In this document: piece by piece, positions 1-9,587 of the stretch
Layout: the number at the start of each line of letters is the position of its first letter
How positions within the stretch are numbered: position 1 is the first letter of the stretch
Assembly: GCF_900446695.1 (NCBI RefSeq)
Contig: NZ_UAVP01000011.1
Location: 248,001-312,000 of the forward strand
DNA from: Capnocytophaga sputigena
Lineage (GTDB): Bacteria > Bacteroidota > Bacteroidia > Flavobacteriales > Flavobacteriaceae
Direction: 5' to 3'
Length of the DNA stretch: 64,000 nt
Made by a program: the position numbers and the translations under genes
The notes under the pieces: generated by a model
Database searches by the model: none
The model's input: only the letters and a program-made list of their open reading frames with translations
What the model was told of the DNA's origin: nothing

Positions 1-84
1 GTATTTGTAGATGCAAAAACTTTTAGACCAGTGCGCTGTCCTGAAAAGGTATTAAAACTGATTGAAGAGAAGATGAGTAATTAG
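1..84 (+). CDS. C-terminal end of a probable acyl-CoA thioesterase (5' truncated)
   Basis: An open frame runs from the window edge to a TAG at 82-84 and encodes 27 residues starting VFVDAKTFRPVRCPEK. The pattern V-D-x-x-T-x-x-P-x-x-x-P-E-K followed by a short helix resembles the C-terminal end of hotdog-fold thioesterases of the YbgC/4-hydroxybenzoyl-CoA thioesterase type. Only the tail is visible, so the assignment is tentative. The gene converges on punA, and a perfect inverted repeat lies between them. Confidence 0.4.
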   Translation, partial: VFVDAKTFRPVRCPEKVLKLIEEKMSN

Positions 85-98
85 TCACTAATAATGAA

Positions 99-136
99 TC
101 GTTAGTCGTTAGTATCTCATTACTAACGACTAACGA
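99..136. repeat. Perfect 16-bp inverted repeat between convergent genes
   Basis: Arms at 99-114 and 121-136 are exact reverse complements with a 6-base loop. Each arm is built from a TCGTTAGT-type heptamer repeated in tandem. The element lies 14 bases after the first gene and 16 bases before the end of punA, so a bidirectional terminator role is plausible, although no clear T-run follows. It may instead be a dispersed intergenic palindrome of TTAGTCG units. Confidence 0.7.
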
Positions 137-151
137 CTAAAAAGCTAAAGA

Positions 152-979
152 CTATCTGTAGTTTTTAATGAGATTTTTCACTAAAAGAATTACATTAGGC
201 ATTGCTATATTAGCTGCATTGAGTACTTCTTCGTGTGATACATCTGGTGAAATTTCTGGACCTCCTAAATCAGTGATGACTGAAAGGGCACACACCTCCA
301 TATTTTGATGACGTGCTACAATCACTTCAGGTACAGTACTCATCCCTACTGCATCACCTCCTAAAATACGCACCATACCATATTCGGCTGGCGTTTCAAA
401 CGAAGGTCCTTGCAACCCTACATACACACCTTTTTGAAGTTTGATATTGTGCTCTTTAGCTATTTTTTCTAATTCAGCTATCATAGCGTGATTATAAGGT
501 TTGCTCATATCGGGAAAACGCACCCCAAACTGGTCTAAGTTCTTACCTCGCAAAGGGTGTTCTGGAAACATATTGATATGATCGCGAATCACCATTACAT
601 CTCCTATAGAAAAATTAGGATTCACTCCTCCCGAAGCATTAGAAACGATGAGACGTTTAATTCCTAATTGTGCAAACACACGTATCGGAAAAGTTACCTC
701 TTGCATTGTATAACCTTCATAGTAGTGCACACGCCCTGCCATCATCAGTACATAACGGTTTTCTATTTTACCATAGATAAGTTTGCCTTTGTGTCCAGCT
801 ACAGTCGATTTAGGAAAGTTGGGAATATTGTTGTATTTAATTTCCGAAATAACTTCCACTTCATCTTCTAATTTGTGAAGTCCAGACCCTAAAATAATAG
901 CAAACTCTGGAGTGTGTTCTGTAATGTACGACTGTATGATGCGAGCCGTCTCGTTAATTTTGTCGTAAATTTGTTGCAT
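152..979 (-). CDS. punA: Purine nucleoside phosphorylase, trimeric class
   Basis: This 275-aa cytoplasmic enzyme phosphorolyses purine nucleosides to free base and ribose-1-phosphate in purine salvage. Family motifs are intact: GSGL (31-34), AGH (61-63) and the H85 loop for phosphate, SNASGG (113-118), GPSFE (191-195) and GMST (212-215). Alignment to the human enzyme (LITN ending in Asn243) puts Asp237 where the base-contacting Asn normally sits (sequence VITD, 234-237). In human PNP the same exchange shifts preference towards 6-aminopurines, so inosine/guanosine specificity should not be assumed. The gene is read leftward. No convincing TAnnTTTG element was seen in the 73-base gap before it. 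Confidence 0.93.
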   Translation of the reverse strand: MQQIYDKINETARIIQSYITEHTPEFAIILGSGLHKLEDEVEVISEIKYNNIPNFPKSTVAGHKGKLIYGKIENRYVLMMAGRVHYYEGYTMQEVTFPIRVFAQLGIKRLIVSNASGGVNPNFSIGDVMVIRDHINMFPEHPLRGKNLDQFGVRFPDMSKPYNHAMIAELEKIAKEHNIKLQKGVYVGLQGPSFETPAEYGMVRILGGDAVGMSTVPEVIVARHQNMEVCALSVITDLGGPEISPDVSHEEVLNAANIAMPNVILLVKNLIKNYR

Positions 980-1052
980 ATTTTTTATTTATTTGTCAAC
1001 TTTGTAAATTGCCCACCTTTGGAAAAATGGAAATAATTAATAAATTTACTAA

Positions 1053-1868
1053 TTATTGAAAATTAGTAACACCAAATTTAGCCGCTTCTGCTCTTGCTTT
1101 AGGTACTAGGGCTGTAAGATTTTTAATCCGTGAATCATCAGAAGGGTGTGTACTAAGTAACGAACTAGTTGATTTACCTCCTTTTAATGCTGCCATACGT
1201 TTCCATAACTCAGGAGCTTCAGAAGGATCATAGCCCGCAATTGCCATAATTTGAATACCTATAGCATCAGCCTCTGTTTCATTAGAACGGCTGAAAGGCA
1301 ACATCACTCCTAAATTAGAACCTAAGCCATAAGCCAGCATAAACTGGTCAGTATAAGCGGCATATTTACTGTTTTGTAAAGCTATAGAACCTGCTATAGC
1401 TCCTATCTGCTGCAAGGTAGAGGCACTCATACGTTGTGCACCGTGATCAGCTAAAGCGTGTGCGACCTCGTGTCCCATAACCACAGCTAAACCTGCTTCG
1501 GTTTTTGTTACAGGTAAAATCCCTGTATAAACTACAATCTTGCCCCCTGGCATACACCAAGCGTTTACTTCAGGACTATCTACTAAGTTGTACTCCCAGC
1601 GATAATCATCTAAATAACCTTGATAACCATTGGTATCGAGCCATAATTTGGCTGCTTTGGCTATACGTTCGCCCACTCGCTTTACCATAGCAGCATCATT
1701 AGTACCTTTCAACACCTTATTTGAATTTAAAAAGGTGGAATATTGACTAAATGCCATTGGAAAAACTTTGCTATTAGGCATAAAGTTAAGGGTACTCTTC
1801 CCTGTAAAAGGATTCGTTTTACAAGAAGAGATCATTAAAAGTAATGTGATTAAAATTAATTTCTTCAT
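1053..1868 (-). CDS. M48-family metalloprotease lipoprotein
   Basis: The 271-aa product starts with a lipoprotein signal (hydrophobic 3-14, lipobox SSC with Cys16), so it should be anchored in the envelope facing the periplasm. The zinc site is HEVAH at 133-137, with the third ligand in SNETEAD (195-201). This is the arrangement of stand-alone periplasmic M48 proteases such as LoiP/YcaL. By family, it would degrade misfolded outer-membrane proteins. The short domain with no transmembrane helices separates it from HtpX. It has its own promoter at 1886-1915 and is not obviously in an operon. A second M48 protein is encoded at 36734-37543, so the two may overlap in function. Confidence 0.88.
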   Translation of the reverse strand: MKKLILITLLLMISSCKTNPFTGKSTLNFMPNSKVFPMAFSQYSTFLNSNKVLKGTNDAAMVKRVGERIAKAAKLWLDTNGYQGYLDDYRWEYNLVDSPEVNAWCMPGGKIVVYTGILPVTKTEAGLAVVMGHEVAHALADHGAQRMSASTLQQIGAIAGSIALQNSKYAAYTDQFMLAYGLGSNLGVMLPFSRSNETEADAIGIQIMAIAGYDPSEAPELWKRMAALKGGKSTSSLLSTHPSDDSRIKNLTALVPKARAEAAKFGVTNFQ

Positions 1869-1885
1869 AAAAATTTATTTGAGGG

Positions 1886-1915
1886 CAAAGATAATAAATA
1901 ATTAATAACTGACAA
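1886..1915 (-). promoter_or_regulatory. Bacteroidota-type promoter for the M48 lipoprotein gene
   Basis: On the minus strand TTG (1913-1915) is followed after exactly 19 bases by TATCTTTG (1886-1893). This matches the TTG-N19-TAnnTTTG consensus of the Bacteroidota primary sigma factor. The -7 box lies 17 bases before the start codon at 1868. Confidence 0.75.
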
Positions 1916-2000
1916 TCATCAATTAACATTATTTAACAAATTGTAAATTATTCAATTCTCTATCCCTATCTCCTAATCCCTAATTTTTGTCCATTGTTAC

Positions 2001-2030
2001 TTGTTAATTGTTAATTAATTCGTACCTTTG
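2001..2030 (+). promoter_or_regulatory. Promoter for pyrG-yidC
   Basis: TTG at 2001-2003, a 19-base spacer and TACCTTTG at 2023-2030 match the Bacteroidota consensus exactly. The -7 box ends 18 bases before the pyrG start. The region upstream (1900-2022) is made of TTGTTAATT-type AT-rich repeats. Nothing resembling a CTP-sensing attenuator was recognised. Confidence 0.78.
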
Positions 2031-2042
2031 CGCGCAAATTAA

Positions 2043-3668
<1,626 letters not shown>

Positions 3669-3689
3669 ACAACAGATAAAAACAATTAT

Positions 3690-5519
3690 ATGGACGAAAG
3701 AAAATTCGATGTAAAGAGTATTATAGGTTTTGCCTTAATTTTTATACTCTTAATGTGGTTTATGAACAATAATAAACCTTCTCAAGAAGAATTAGCCAAG
3801 CACAAAGCTCAACAAGAACAACAAGCTAATAAAACTGCTGCTAATACTCAAAATAATACTTCTACTGTTCAACCTACTGATTTAGGAAACTTTGCCTATT
3901 CAACTACCTTACCATCAGCTAAAAATGAGGTAACTGTATTAGAAAATAAAGACCTTAAACTTACTATCAGTAACCGCGGTGGACAGCCTAAAGAAGTGTT
4001 GCTCAAAGAATTCAAAACTTATGATGCTTTGCCCGTTTATTTAGTAAAAGATTGGAATGCTACTTTTAGTCTTAACTTTACTACTGCTCAAGACAAAAAA
4101 TTAAACACCAAAGATTTGTATTTTGAGCCTACCCTAAGTGAAAACAATGGTAGCCAAGTGCTTTCTATGAAGCTTAAAACTTCCGAAAATACTTATTTAG
4201 AATATGTATACACCTTGCCTAAAGAGGGATATATGCTCGACTTAGTAGTGCGTTCTCAAGGTTTAGCTGGAGCTGTAAACACTTCTAAACCTATGAACAT
4301 CGATTGGAAATTGCAAGCTCGCCGTATGGAGAAAAGTGTAACCTATGAAAACCGTTACACTCAAGCTGCTATACAATATGAAGGTGACCGTATCAATCGT
4401 ATGAGCCAAGCTGGTAACGACGAACAAAAAGAGGAAAAAGTAAGTTGGGTAGCTTATAAACAACACTTGTTTACTTCAGTTCTTATCTCCGACAATCCGT
4501 TTGAGAAAGGAAATTTCATTTCTCACAATATTGCTATAAATGAAGGAAAAGAAGTAAAATACACTAAAAACTTTCTTACTTCTTTACCTATAAAAGCTAA
4601 AAGTGGAGAATTGAGTGAATCATTACACTTCTATTTCGGACCGAGTGATTACAACGTTCTCAAACAATATAACGATAAATACGAACTTACTGAACTCATA
4701 CCATTAGGTTGGGGTATCTTTGGTTGGTTGAACAAATGGCTATTTATTCCTCTTTACAATTTCCTTGCTGATTATTTTTCTGTAGGATTAGTAATTATAT
4801 TGATGACCTTTATCGTACGTATATTGCTATCGCCTATCGTTTATAAATCGTATGTTTCTCAAGCTAAAATGAAGGTATTACGTCCTGAAATTGACGAAAT
4901 CAACAAAAAATATGATGAGCCTATGAAACGCCAACAAGAAACTATGGCTCTGTATAGCAAAGCAGGAGTAAATCCACTCAGTGGTTGTATCCCAGCCCTC
5001 TTACAATTGCCTGTGTTCTTAGCGCTCTTCAACTTCTTCCCTACCGAATTTGGATTGAGGCAAAAAAGTTTCTTATGGGCTCATGATTTGTCATCTTACG
5101 ACGCTATTTTCGAACTCCCTTTCTCTATACCTTTCTATGGTAGTCATGTGAGTTTATTCCCTTTGTTAGCTTCTATCGCTATATTAATTTATTCATTGAT
5201 GACTATGGCTCAAACTGTACAGCCTCAACAACCTGGTGTGCCTAATATGAAGTTCCTCATCTATCTATCTCCTATAATGATGTTGTTCTTCTTCAACAAC
5301 TACGCCAGCGGACTCAGTTTGTACTATTTTATATCTAACTTATTGACTATAGGTATTATGTTAGCTATCAAGTATTGGATTATAGATGAGAAGAAGATTC
5401 ACGCTCAAATACAAGAAAACAAGAAAAAACCTAAAAAAGAAAGTAAATTCCAAGCTAAAATGCGTGAGATGATGGAACAAGCTGAAGCGCAACGCAAAGC
5501 TCAACAAAATAAACGTTAG
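3690..5519 (+). CDS. yidC: Membrane protein insertase YidC
   Basis: The 609-aa inner-membrane insertase/chaperone works with or without SecYEG. It has an N-terminal anchor (11-25), a large periplasmic domain (about 60-330) and a five-helix Oxa1/YidC core from about 347 to 565. The core carries the conserved groove arginine (Arg377) in the VRILLSP segment, followed by the cytosolic coiled hairpin (395-420). The C-terminal tail (from about 570) is rich in Lys, Gln and Glu and resembles ribosome-binding tails of other YidC proteins. It is cotranscribed behind pyrG, and a strong terminator follows at 5551-5604. Confidence 0.97.
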   Translation: MDERKFDVKSIIGFALIFILLMWFMNNNKPSQEELAKHKAQQEQQANKTAANTQNNTSTVQPTDLGNFAYSTTLPSAKNEVTVLENKDLKLTISNRGGQPKEVLLKEFKTYDALPVYLVKDWNATFSLNFTTAQDKKLNTKDLYFEPTLSENNGSQVLSMKLKTSENTYLEYVYTLPKEGYMLDLVVRSQGLAGAVNTSKPMNIDWKLQARRMEKSVTYENRYTQAAIQYEGDRINRMSQAGNDEQKEEKVSWVAYKQHLFTSVLISDNPFEKGNFISHNIAINEGKEVKYTKNFLTSLPIKAKSGELSESLHFYFGPSDYNVLKQYNDKYELTELIPLGWGIFGWLNKWLFIPLYNFLADYFSVGLVIILMTFIVRILLSPIVYKSYVSQAKMKVLRPEIDEINKKYDEPMKRQQETMALYSKAGVNPLSGCIPALLQLPVFLALFNFFPTEFGLRQKSFLWAHDLSSYDAIFELPFSIPFYGSHVSLFPLLASIAILIYSLMTMAQTVQPQQPGVPNMKFLIYLSPIMMLFFFNNYASGLSLYYFISNLLTIGIMLAIKYWIIDEKKIHAQIQENKKKPKKESKFQAKMREMMEQAEAQRKAQQNKR

Positions 5520-5550
5520 CCTATAGATTTAACAACTAAAAAACGAATAC

Positions 5551-5604
5551 ACTTTGCCAAAGTTCTCTATTGCTATTGCACTACGATCTTTGGCAAAGTT
5601 TTTA
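5551..5604 (+). terminator. Rho-independent terminator after pyrG-yidC
   Basis: A perfect 12-bp stem (5551-5562 ACTTTGCCAAAG with 5588-5599 CTTTGGCAAAGT) encloses a 25-base loop and is followed by TTTTTAT. The same ACTTTGCCAAAG core is used in the terminator at 32203-32251. Confidence 0.8.
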
Positions 5605-5620
5605 TATAAAACTATATAAT

Positions 5621-5640
5621 GGTATAGTTTTTGCTGCTAA
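5621..5640 (+). promoter_or_regulatory. Promoter-like element shared with 8925-8944
   Basis: The 20 bases beginning GGTATAG and ending TTTTTGCTGCTAA lie 12 bases before the HYC_CC_PP start codon. They match the element at 8925-8944 at 18 of 20 positions. A TA-n3-TTTG reading is one base longer than the usual TAnnTTTG, so this may be a variant -7 region or a regulator site. The function is inferred only from position and duplication. Confidence 0.45.
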
Positions 5641-5652
5641 TGTTTTCAAACT

Positions 5653-6114
5653 ATGAAAAGAAAATTTATCAACATATTATTATCTACACTCATCTTGTTC
5701 TCTAATTCAGGATGGGCTATTTCTTTTCATTATTGTCAAGACCACTTATCGTCAGTTTCTTTAGAATATATCACTTCTTCTGTAGATGAAGTAAGTGATT
5801 GTGCTGATATGGACTCTTGTTGTGCTTCTGAGGACGACGATAGTGATGAGAGTAAAACAGAATCTTCACATAAAAAATGCTGTGACAATACAGCTATATC
5901 ATCTTCTATTTCTGATAGTACTTCAGTAGTAAAAGCGTTGGAACTGCAACTACAATCTTTTGTAGTAAGTTCTTTGGTTTTTCCTACTTTGGAAGTGGTA
6001 AGTATTCCTCAGACTGTAAAGAAAGCCATCACGAGAGATTTCTTTACGCAGTTGAATGCGCCACCTCTTTATGAATTATACTGCCAGAGGGTGTTTTATT
6101 CAGGTAAGAGATAA
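5653..6114 (+). CDS. HYC_CC_PP family exported Cys-rich protein
   Basis: The 153-aa protein has a signal peptide (1-23). It also has the three motifs for which the Bacteroidota HYC_CC_PP family is named: H26-Y27-C28, Cys pairs at 56-57 and 76-77 separated by a Ser/Asp-rich acidic stretch, and Pro-Pro at 137-138 near the C-terminus. The family has no established biochemical role. The paired cysteines and acidic linker suggest metal binding in the periplasm. It is the first gene of a rightward unit with a TonB-dependent receptor (71 bases downstream) and an HMA-domain protein, which supports a role in metal, probably copper, handling. The last codons overlap a 21-base sequence that recurs at 33405-33425. 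Confidence 0.75.
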   Translation: MKRKFINILLSTLILFSNSGWAISFHYCQDHLSSVSLEYITSSVDEVSDCADMDSCCASEDDDSDESKTESSHKKCCDNTAISSSISDSTSVVKALELQLQSFVVSSLVFPTLEVVSIPQTVKKAITRDFFTQLNAPPLYELYCQRVFYSGKR

Positions 6115-6123
6115 GAGGTAAGA
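6103..6123 (+). repeat. Dispersed 21-base intergenic repeat, copy 1
   Basis: The sequence, core GGTAAGAGATAAGAGG, is identical over 21 bases to the minus-strand copy at 33405-33425. Here it spans the stop codon of the HYC_CC_PP gene. Both copies lie at the end of a gene. The role is unknown. Confidence 0.6.
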
Positions 6124-6185
6124 AATATACCTCTGTTTTCCAATCCTTAAATTCTAATTTCTAAACTGAATAAAACAAGACAATA

Positions 6186-8441
6186 ATGTACAAAAAATAT
6201 ATCTTTTTAATAGGGCTGTTGTTGCCCTTGTCTGTCTTTGCTCAACATTTTAGCAAAGGGAAAGTGGTAGACGAAAACAACGCACCTCTTATAGGGGCAG
6301 ATGTGTATTGGGAGGGTACTGAAATAGGTGTATCTACTGATAATGAAGGAGCTTTCACGCTGAAACGCACAGATGCTTCTAATACTTTGGCAGTAAGCTA
6401 TATTGGTTATAAAAAGAAAACTGTAAAAGTAAGCGGTAATGCGTCTTTACATATTCAATTGGAACCAGAAGCGACTTTGGAAGAGGTGGTAGTAAGCCAG
6501 AAGCGTGCTAACACGATGAAATCGCAATGGCAAGTAGCTGATGTGCACACAATGAGTAGTGGGGAATTACTGAAAGCAGCTTGTTGCAACCTATCGGAGA
6601 GTTTTTCTACTAACCCATCAATTGATGTGAACTTCTCGGATGCTGTTACGGGTAACAAACAGATAAAGATGCTGGGGTTAACCAGTCCGTACATACTAAT
6701 GGCAGAAGAGAATATCCCTACAATGCGGGGCGCTTCGCAAGCCTACGGACTCTCATTTGTACCAGGTACGTGGATTGAGAGCATCCAGATAACCAAAGGA
6801 GCAGGGAGTGTGATTAATGGGTATGAGAGTATTTCGGGGCAAATCAACTATGAGATAGAAAAGCCTATCAGTAGTCGTCCTTTCTTCTTAAACTTGTATG
6901 CTTCAGAAGATAATCGTTATGAACTCAATGCTCATACCAATCAAAAATTATCTGATAAGTGGGCGACTACTCTTTTTGCACACGGCAATGTACGCCAGCA
7001 GAAAGCCGACCACAATCACGATGGTTTTATAGATAACCCCATAGGTAATCAAATCAACTTGTTGAATCGTTGGCAGTATGCGAATGCAGAAAAAGGGTGG
7101 GTAGGTTTTTTGAATCTCCACTATATGAAAGATGAGCGCCAAGCAGGAGAGTTGCGTTTTAATCGGCTAACGGACAAAGGAACTACCAATGCATGGGGCA
7201 GTGAAGTAAACTCCGAGCGCTTTAGTGCATCTAATAAAATAGGGTATGTATTTCCTGACACACCTTATAAGAGTATAGGGTTGCAGAACTCTTTTCAGTC
7301 GCATCGTCAAGATTCTTATTTTGGGTTGAACCGCTATGATATACAGCAAAAGAGTTGGTATGGTAATTTGATATACAATTCTATCATCACCGATACCAAA
7401 CACAAATTTGCCACAGGACTCAATGGAACTTATGACGATTATAATGAGGTGCTCACTACTTCGGCTCTTGCGGGAGATTTCTCACGTGTAGATCGCTCCA
7501 TAGGTGCCTTCTTTGAATATACTTATGACAATTTGAGTAACTTCAGTTTTGTGGCAGGAGTACGCGCTGATAGTCATAATCATTTAGGAAACTTCATTAC
7601 GCCACGTTTGCATGTGCGTTATAATCCTTGGAAACAAGCGACTTTCAGAGTATCGGCAGGGCGAGGCAAACGCGCTGCTAATGTGATAGCAGAGAACCAA
7701 CAACTCTTGGCATCCGCACGCAAGCTTGCTATTATAGGAGGTGATGGAGGGAAGCTCTATGGATTGAATCCCGAAATTGCTTGGAACTACGGAGTGAGCT
7801 TTTTGCAAGCATTTAAAATATTAGGTAAAAGTGCAGAGCTTTCAGTAGATTTCTACCGTACAGATTTTGATAATCAAGTAGTAGTAGATTTGGATAACTC
7901 ACCCCAACAAGCCTTGTTTTACAACCTCAATGGGAATAGTTTTGCGAACTCTCTACAAGCAGAATTTAGTATTACTCCTGCCAAAGGGTTGGACTTCAAG
8001 GCTGCCTATAAGTATTATGATGTGCAAACGCAGTTTACTAAAGGACAGATGGAGAAGACCCTTACCCCAAAGCATCGCTGGTTTGCCAATGTAGCTTACG
8101 AGACTCCTGAGCGCAACGAGAACAAACATTCTCAATGGAAGTTTGATGTAACCTTCAACTGGTTGGGAGAACAACGTTTGCCTACAACCGCTACGAACCC
8201 TATAGCCTATAGGTTAGACGATTATGCGCCATCATTTGCTACACTCAATGCTCAAATCACCAAAGTATTTTCTAAGACATTTGAGGTATATATAGGAGGT
8301 GAAAACATCACCAATTATAAACAAGAGAATGGTATTTTGGCAGCCAACAATCCTTTTGGCGCATATTTTGATAGTACAATGCAGTACGCTCCTGCCTTTG
8401 GACAGATGTATTATGCAGGATTAAGATTTAAATTATTATAA
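6186..8441 (+). CDS. TonB-dependent outer-membrane receptor, metal (probably copper) module
   Basis: The 751-aa receptor has a signal peptide (1-19/20), a carboxypeptidase-regulatory-like beta-sandwich domain (22-95) and a TonB-box-like stretch EEVVVS (99-104). A plug domain (about 112-215) is followed by a C-terminal beta-barrel ending in the aromatic strand YAGLRFKLL. The plug contains an unusual vicinal Cys pair (133-134, in AACCNLSESF) that could bind metal at the entrance. It is not a SusC protein: no SusD partner follows and length is below the usual 950 or more residues. The flanking HYC_CC_PP and HMA genes suggest copper or a related thiophilic metal as cargo. The HMA gene begins one base after its stop codon. 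Confidence 0.85.
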   Translation: MYKKYIFLIGLLLPLSVFAQHFSKGKVVDENNAPLIGADVYWEGTEIGVSTDNEGAFTLKRTDASNTLAVSYIGYKKKTVKVSGNASLHIQLEPEATLEEVVVSQKRANTMKSQWQVADVHTMSSGELLKAACCNLSESFSTNPSIDVNFSDAVTGNKQIKMLGLTSPYILMAEENIPTMRGASQAYGLSFVPGTWIESIQITKGAGSVINGYESISGQINYEIEKPISSRPFFLNLYASEDNRYELNAHTNQKLSDKWATTLFAHGNVRQQKADHNHDGFIDNPIGNQINLLNRWQYANAEKGWVGFLNLHYMKDERQAGELRFNRLTDKGTTNAWGSEVNSERFSASNKIGYVFPDTPYKSIGLQNSFQSHRQDSYFGLNRYDIQQKSWYGNLIYNSIITDTKHKFATGLNGTYDDYNEVLTTSALAGDFSRVDRSIGAFFEYTYDNLSNFSFVAGVRADSHNHLGNFITPRLHVRYNPWKQATFRVSAGRGKRAANVIAENQQLLASARKLAIIGGDGGKLYGLNPEIAWNYGVSFLQAFKILGKSAELSVDFYRTDFDNQVVVDLDNSPQQALFYNLNGNSFANSLQAEFSITPAKGLDFKAAYKYYDVQTQFTKGQMEKTLTPKHRWFANVAYETPERNENKHSQWKFDVTFNWLGEQRLPTTATNPIAYRLDDYAPSFATLNAQITKVFSKTFEVYIGGENITNYKQENGILAANNPFGAYFDSTMQYAPAFGQMYYAGLRFKLL

Positions 8442-8442
8442 A

Positions 8443-8793
8443 ATGAAAACACGTATTTTATTATGGATAGCTTTGAGTTTTTTTGGGCTCACTATCGCAA
8501 GTGCACAACAAGCACCTAACAAAAGTAAGAAAGTAGAGTTTGCTGTAGGAGGCAACTGTGAACAGTGTAAGGCGCGTATAGAAAAAGCGGCTTATAGCGT
8601 AAAGGGCGTAAAGAGCGCTAATTGGAATATCAAGAGTGGCAATATGACCCTTATTTTCGACGAGCGCAAATGCAGTGAAAGCGATGTGCAGAAAGCTATT
8701 GCCAAAGTAGGACACGACGCTGGCAAAGAACGCGCTGACGATGAAGTGTACAAAAACTTACACCACTGCTGTTTATACGAAAGATTACCTTAA
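8443..8793 (+). CDS. Exported HMA-domain (copper-binding) protein
   Basis: The 116-aa product has a cleavable signal peptide (1-21) followed by one heavy-metal-associated domain (30-98). The metal loop is GGNCEQCKARIEKA with Cys39 and Cys42. A second conserved Cys-pair motif, HHCCLYER, lies at the C-terminus (107-114). Cytoplasmic CopZ-type chaperones lack both the signal and the tail, so this one should act in the periplasm and could receive metal from the receptor encoded immediately upstream (one base between stop and start). Metal identity is inferred from CxxC chemistry and cannot be read from the sequence. Confidence 0.85.
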   Translation: MKTRILLWIALSFFGLTIASAQQAPNKSKKVEFAVGGNCEQCKARIEKAAYSVKGVKSANWNIKSGNMTLIFDERKCSESDVQKAIAKVGHDAGKERADDEVYKNLHHCCLYERLP

Positions 8794-8858
8794 AATATAG
8801 GGAGTCTAAAAAAAACTTTGAAAGTATGATTGCGGTATACTGATAATCAGACATTTTT

Positions 8859-8910
8859 AGTGATGTTGTAGAGGGGATTTATAAATCACTCCTACAACAT
8901 CACTTTTTTA
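8859..8910 (+). terminator. Terminator closing the metal module
   Basis: Arms at 8859-8871 and 8892-8904 pair perfectly over 13 bp. The intervening 20 bases can extend the hairpin through GATTT-ATA-AATC. TTTTTTA follows. The 65 bases between the HMA gene and this hairpin contain no gene. Confidence 0.75.
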
Positions 8911-8924
8911 GATAGCCTCATTTC

Positions 8925-8944
8925 GGTATAGATTTTGCTGTTAA
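8925..8944 (+). promoter_or_regulatory. Promoter-like element, second copy of the 5621-5640 motif
   Basis: GGTATAGATTTTGCTGTTAA lies 25 bases before the DUF4136 gene and differs from the copy before the metal module at only two positions. This suggests that the two transcription units share a sigma factor or regulator. Confidence 0.45.
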
Positions 8945-8969
8945 GAAAGAAACACTAAATCACAACAAA

Positions 8970-9509
8970 ATGAAAAAGATAACTATTCTACTAATGTTAG
9001 CAGTAGCTTTGGGGCTTAGTTCTTGTGCAAGTATTTATGTAGCTACTGATTATGATCGTCAAGCCGATTTTTCAGCGATGAAATCTTTTGCTTTTTTTAA
9101 AGAAGGTATTGATAAAGTACAAATATCCGACTTGGATAAGAAACGTATTTTACGTGCTATAGAGCAAAATCTTACTACTAAAGGGCTAACACTTTCTGAG
9201 AACCCTGATTTTTTAGTAAACATATTCACTCGAGATCGGGAGAATGTAGATGTGTATGACAATAGTCCGTATTACTGGGGCTGGGGAATGAGTTGGGGTC
9301 CATTTTGGGGAGGAGCCACTTATAATGTAAGTCGAAATACAGAAGGTACTCTTTACATTGAGATTATAGATGCGAAGAAGCGTGAATTGGTATGGCAAGG
9401 AAAAGGCACGGGGTATTTGCCACAATCAATGGATAAGAAGGAAGAAGCTATCAAAAATTTTGTAAACAAGATATTAGAAAAATATCCACCTTCAGCAGAT
9501 AAAAAATAA
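8970..9509 (+). CDS. DUF4136 domain lipoprotein
   Basis: The 179-aa protein has a lipoprotein signal with lipobox LSSC (Cys19) and a single DUF4136 domain. Typical features are an early YDRxADFSxxKSFAF segment (28-43), a Gly/Trp/Tyr-rich central stretch (about 98-115, YYWGWGMSWGPFWGG) and a conserved W-Q-G-xGxG near residue 141. Family members are common in Bacteroidota and Proteobacteria envelopes, but their function is unknown. The gene is monocistronic, between terminators at 8859-8910 and 9519-9556. Confidence 0.85.
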   Translation: MKKITILLMLAVALGLSSCASIYVATDYDRQADFSAMKSFAFFKEGIDKVQISDLDKKRILRAIEQNLTTKGLTLSENPDFLVNIFTRDRENVDVYDNSPYYWGWGMSWGPFWGGATYNVSRNTEGTLYIEIIDAKKRELVWQGKGTGYLPQSMDKKEEAIKNFVNKILEKYPPSADKK

Positions 9510-9518
9510 CAATCACTA

Positions 9519-9556
9519 ACTTTGTCAGAGTCTAATGACCCCGACAAAGTTTTTAT
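9519..9556 (+). terminator. Terminator after the DUF4136 gene
   Basis: An 8-bp stem (ACTTTGTC 9519-9526 with GACAAAGT 9543-9550) is followed by TTTTATTTTT. It belongs to the same ACTTTG-arm hairpin group as those at 5551 and 32203. Confidence 0.7.
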
Positions 9557-9587
9557 TTTTCATATAGTAATTCGTAATTTATAACCT

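Noticed and set aside
6186-8441. SusC-type polysaccharide receptor
   Set aside because: No SusD gene, length too short, and neighbours are metal-binding proteins.
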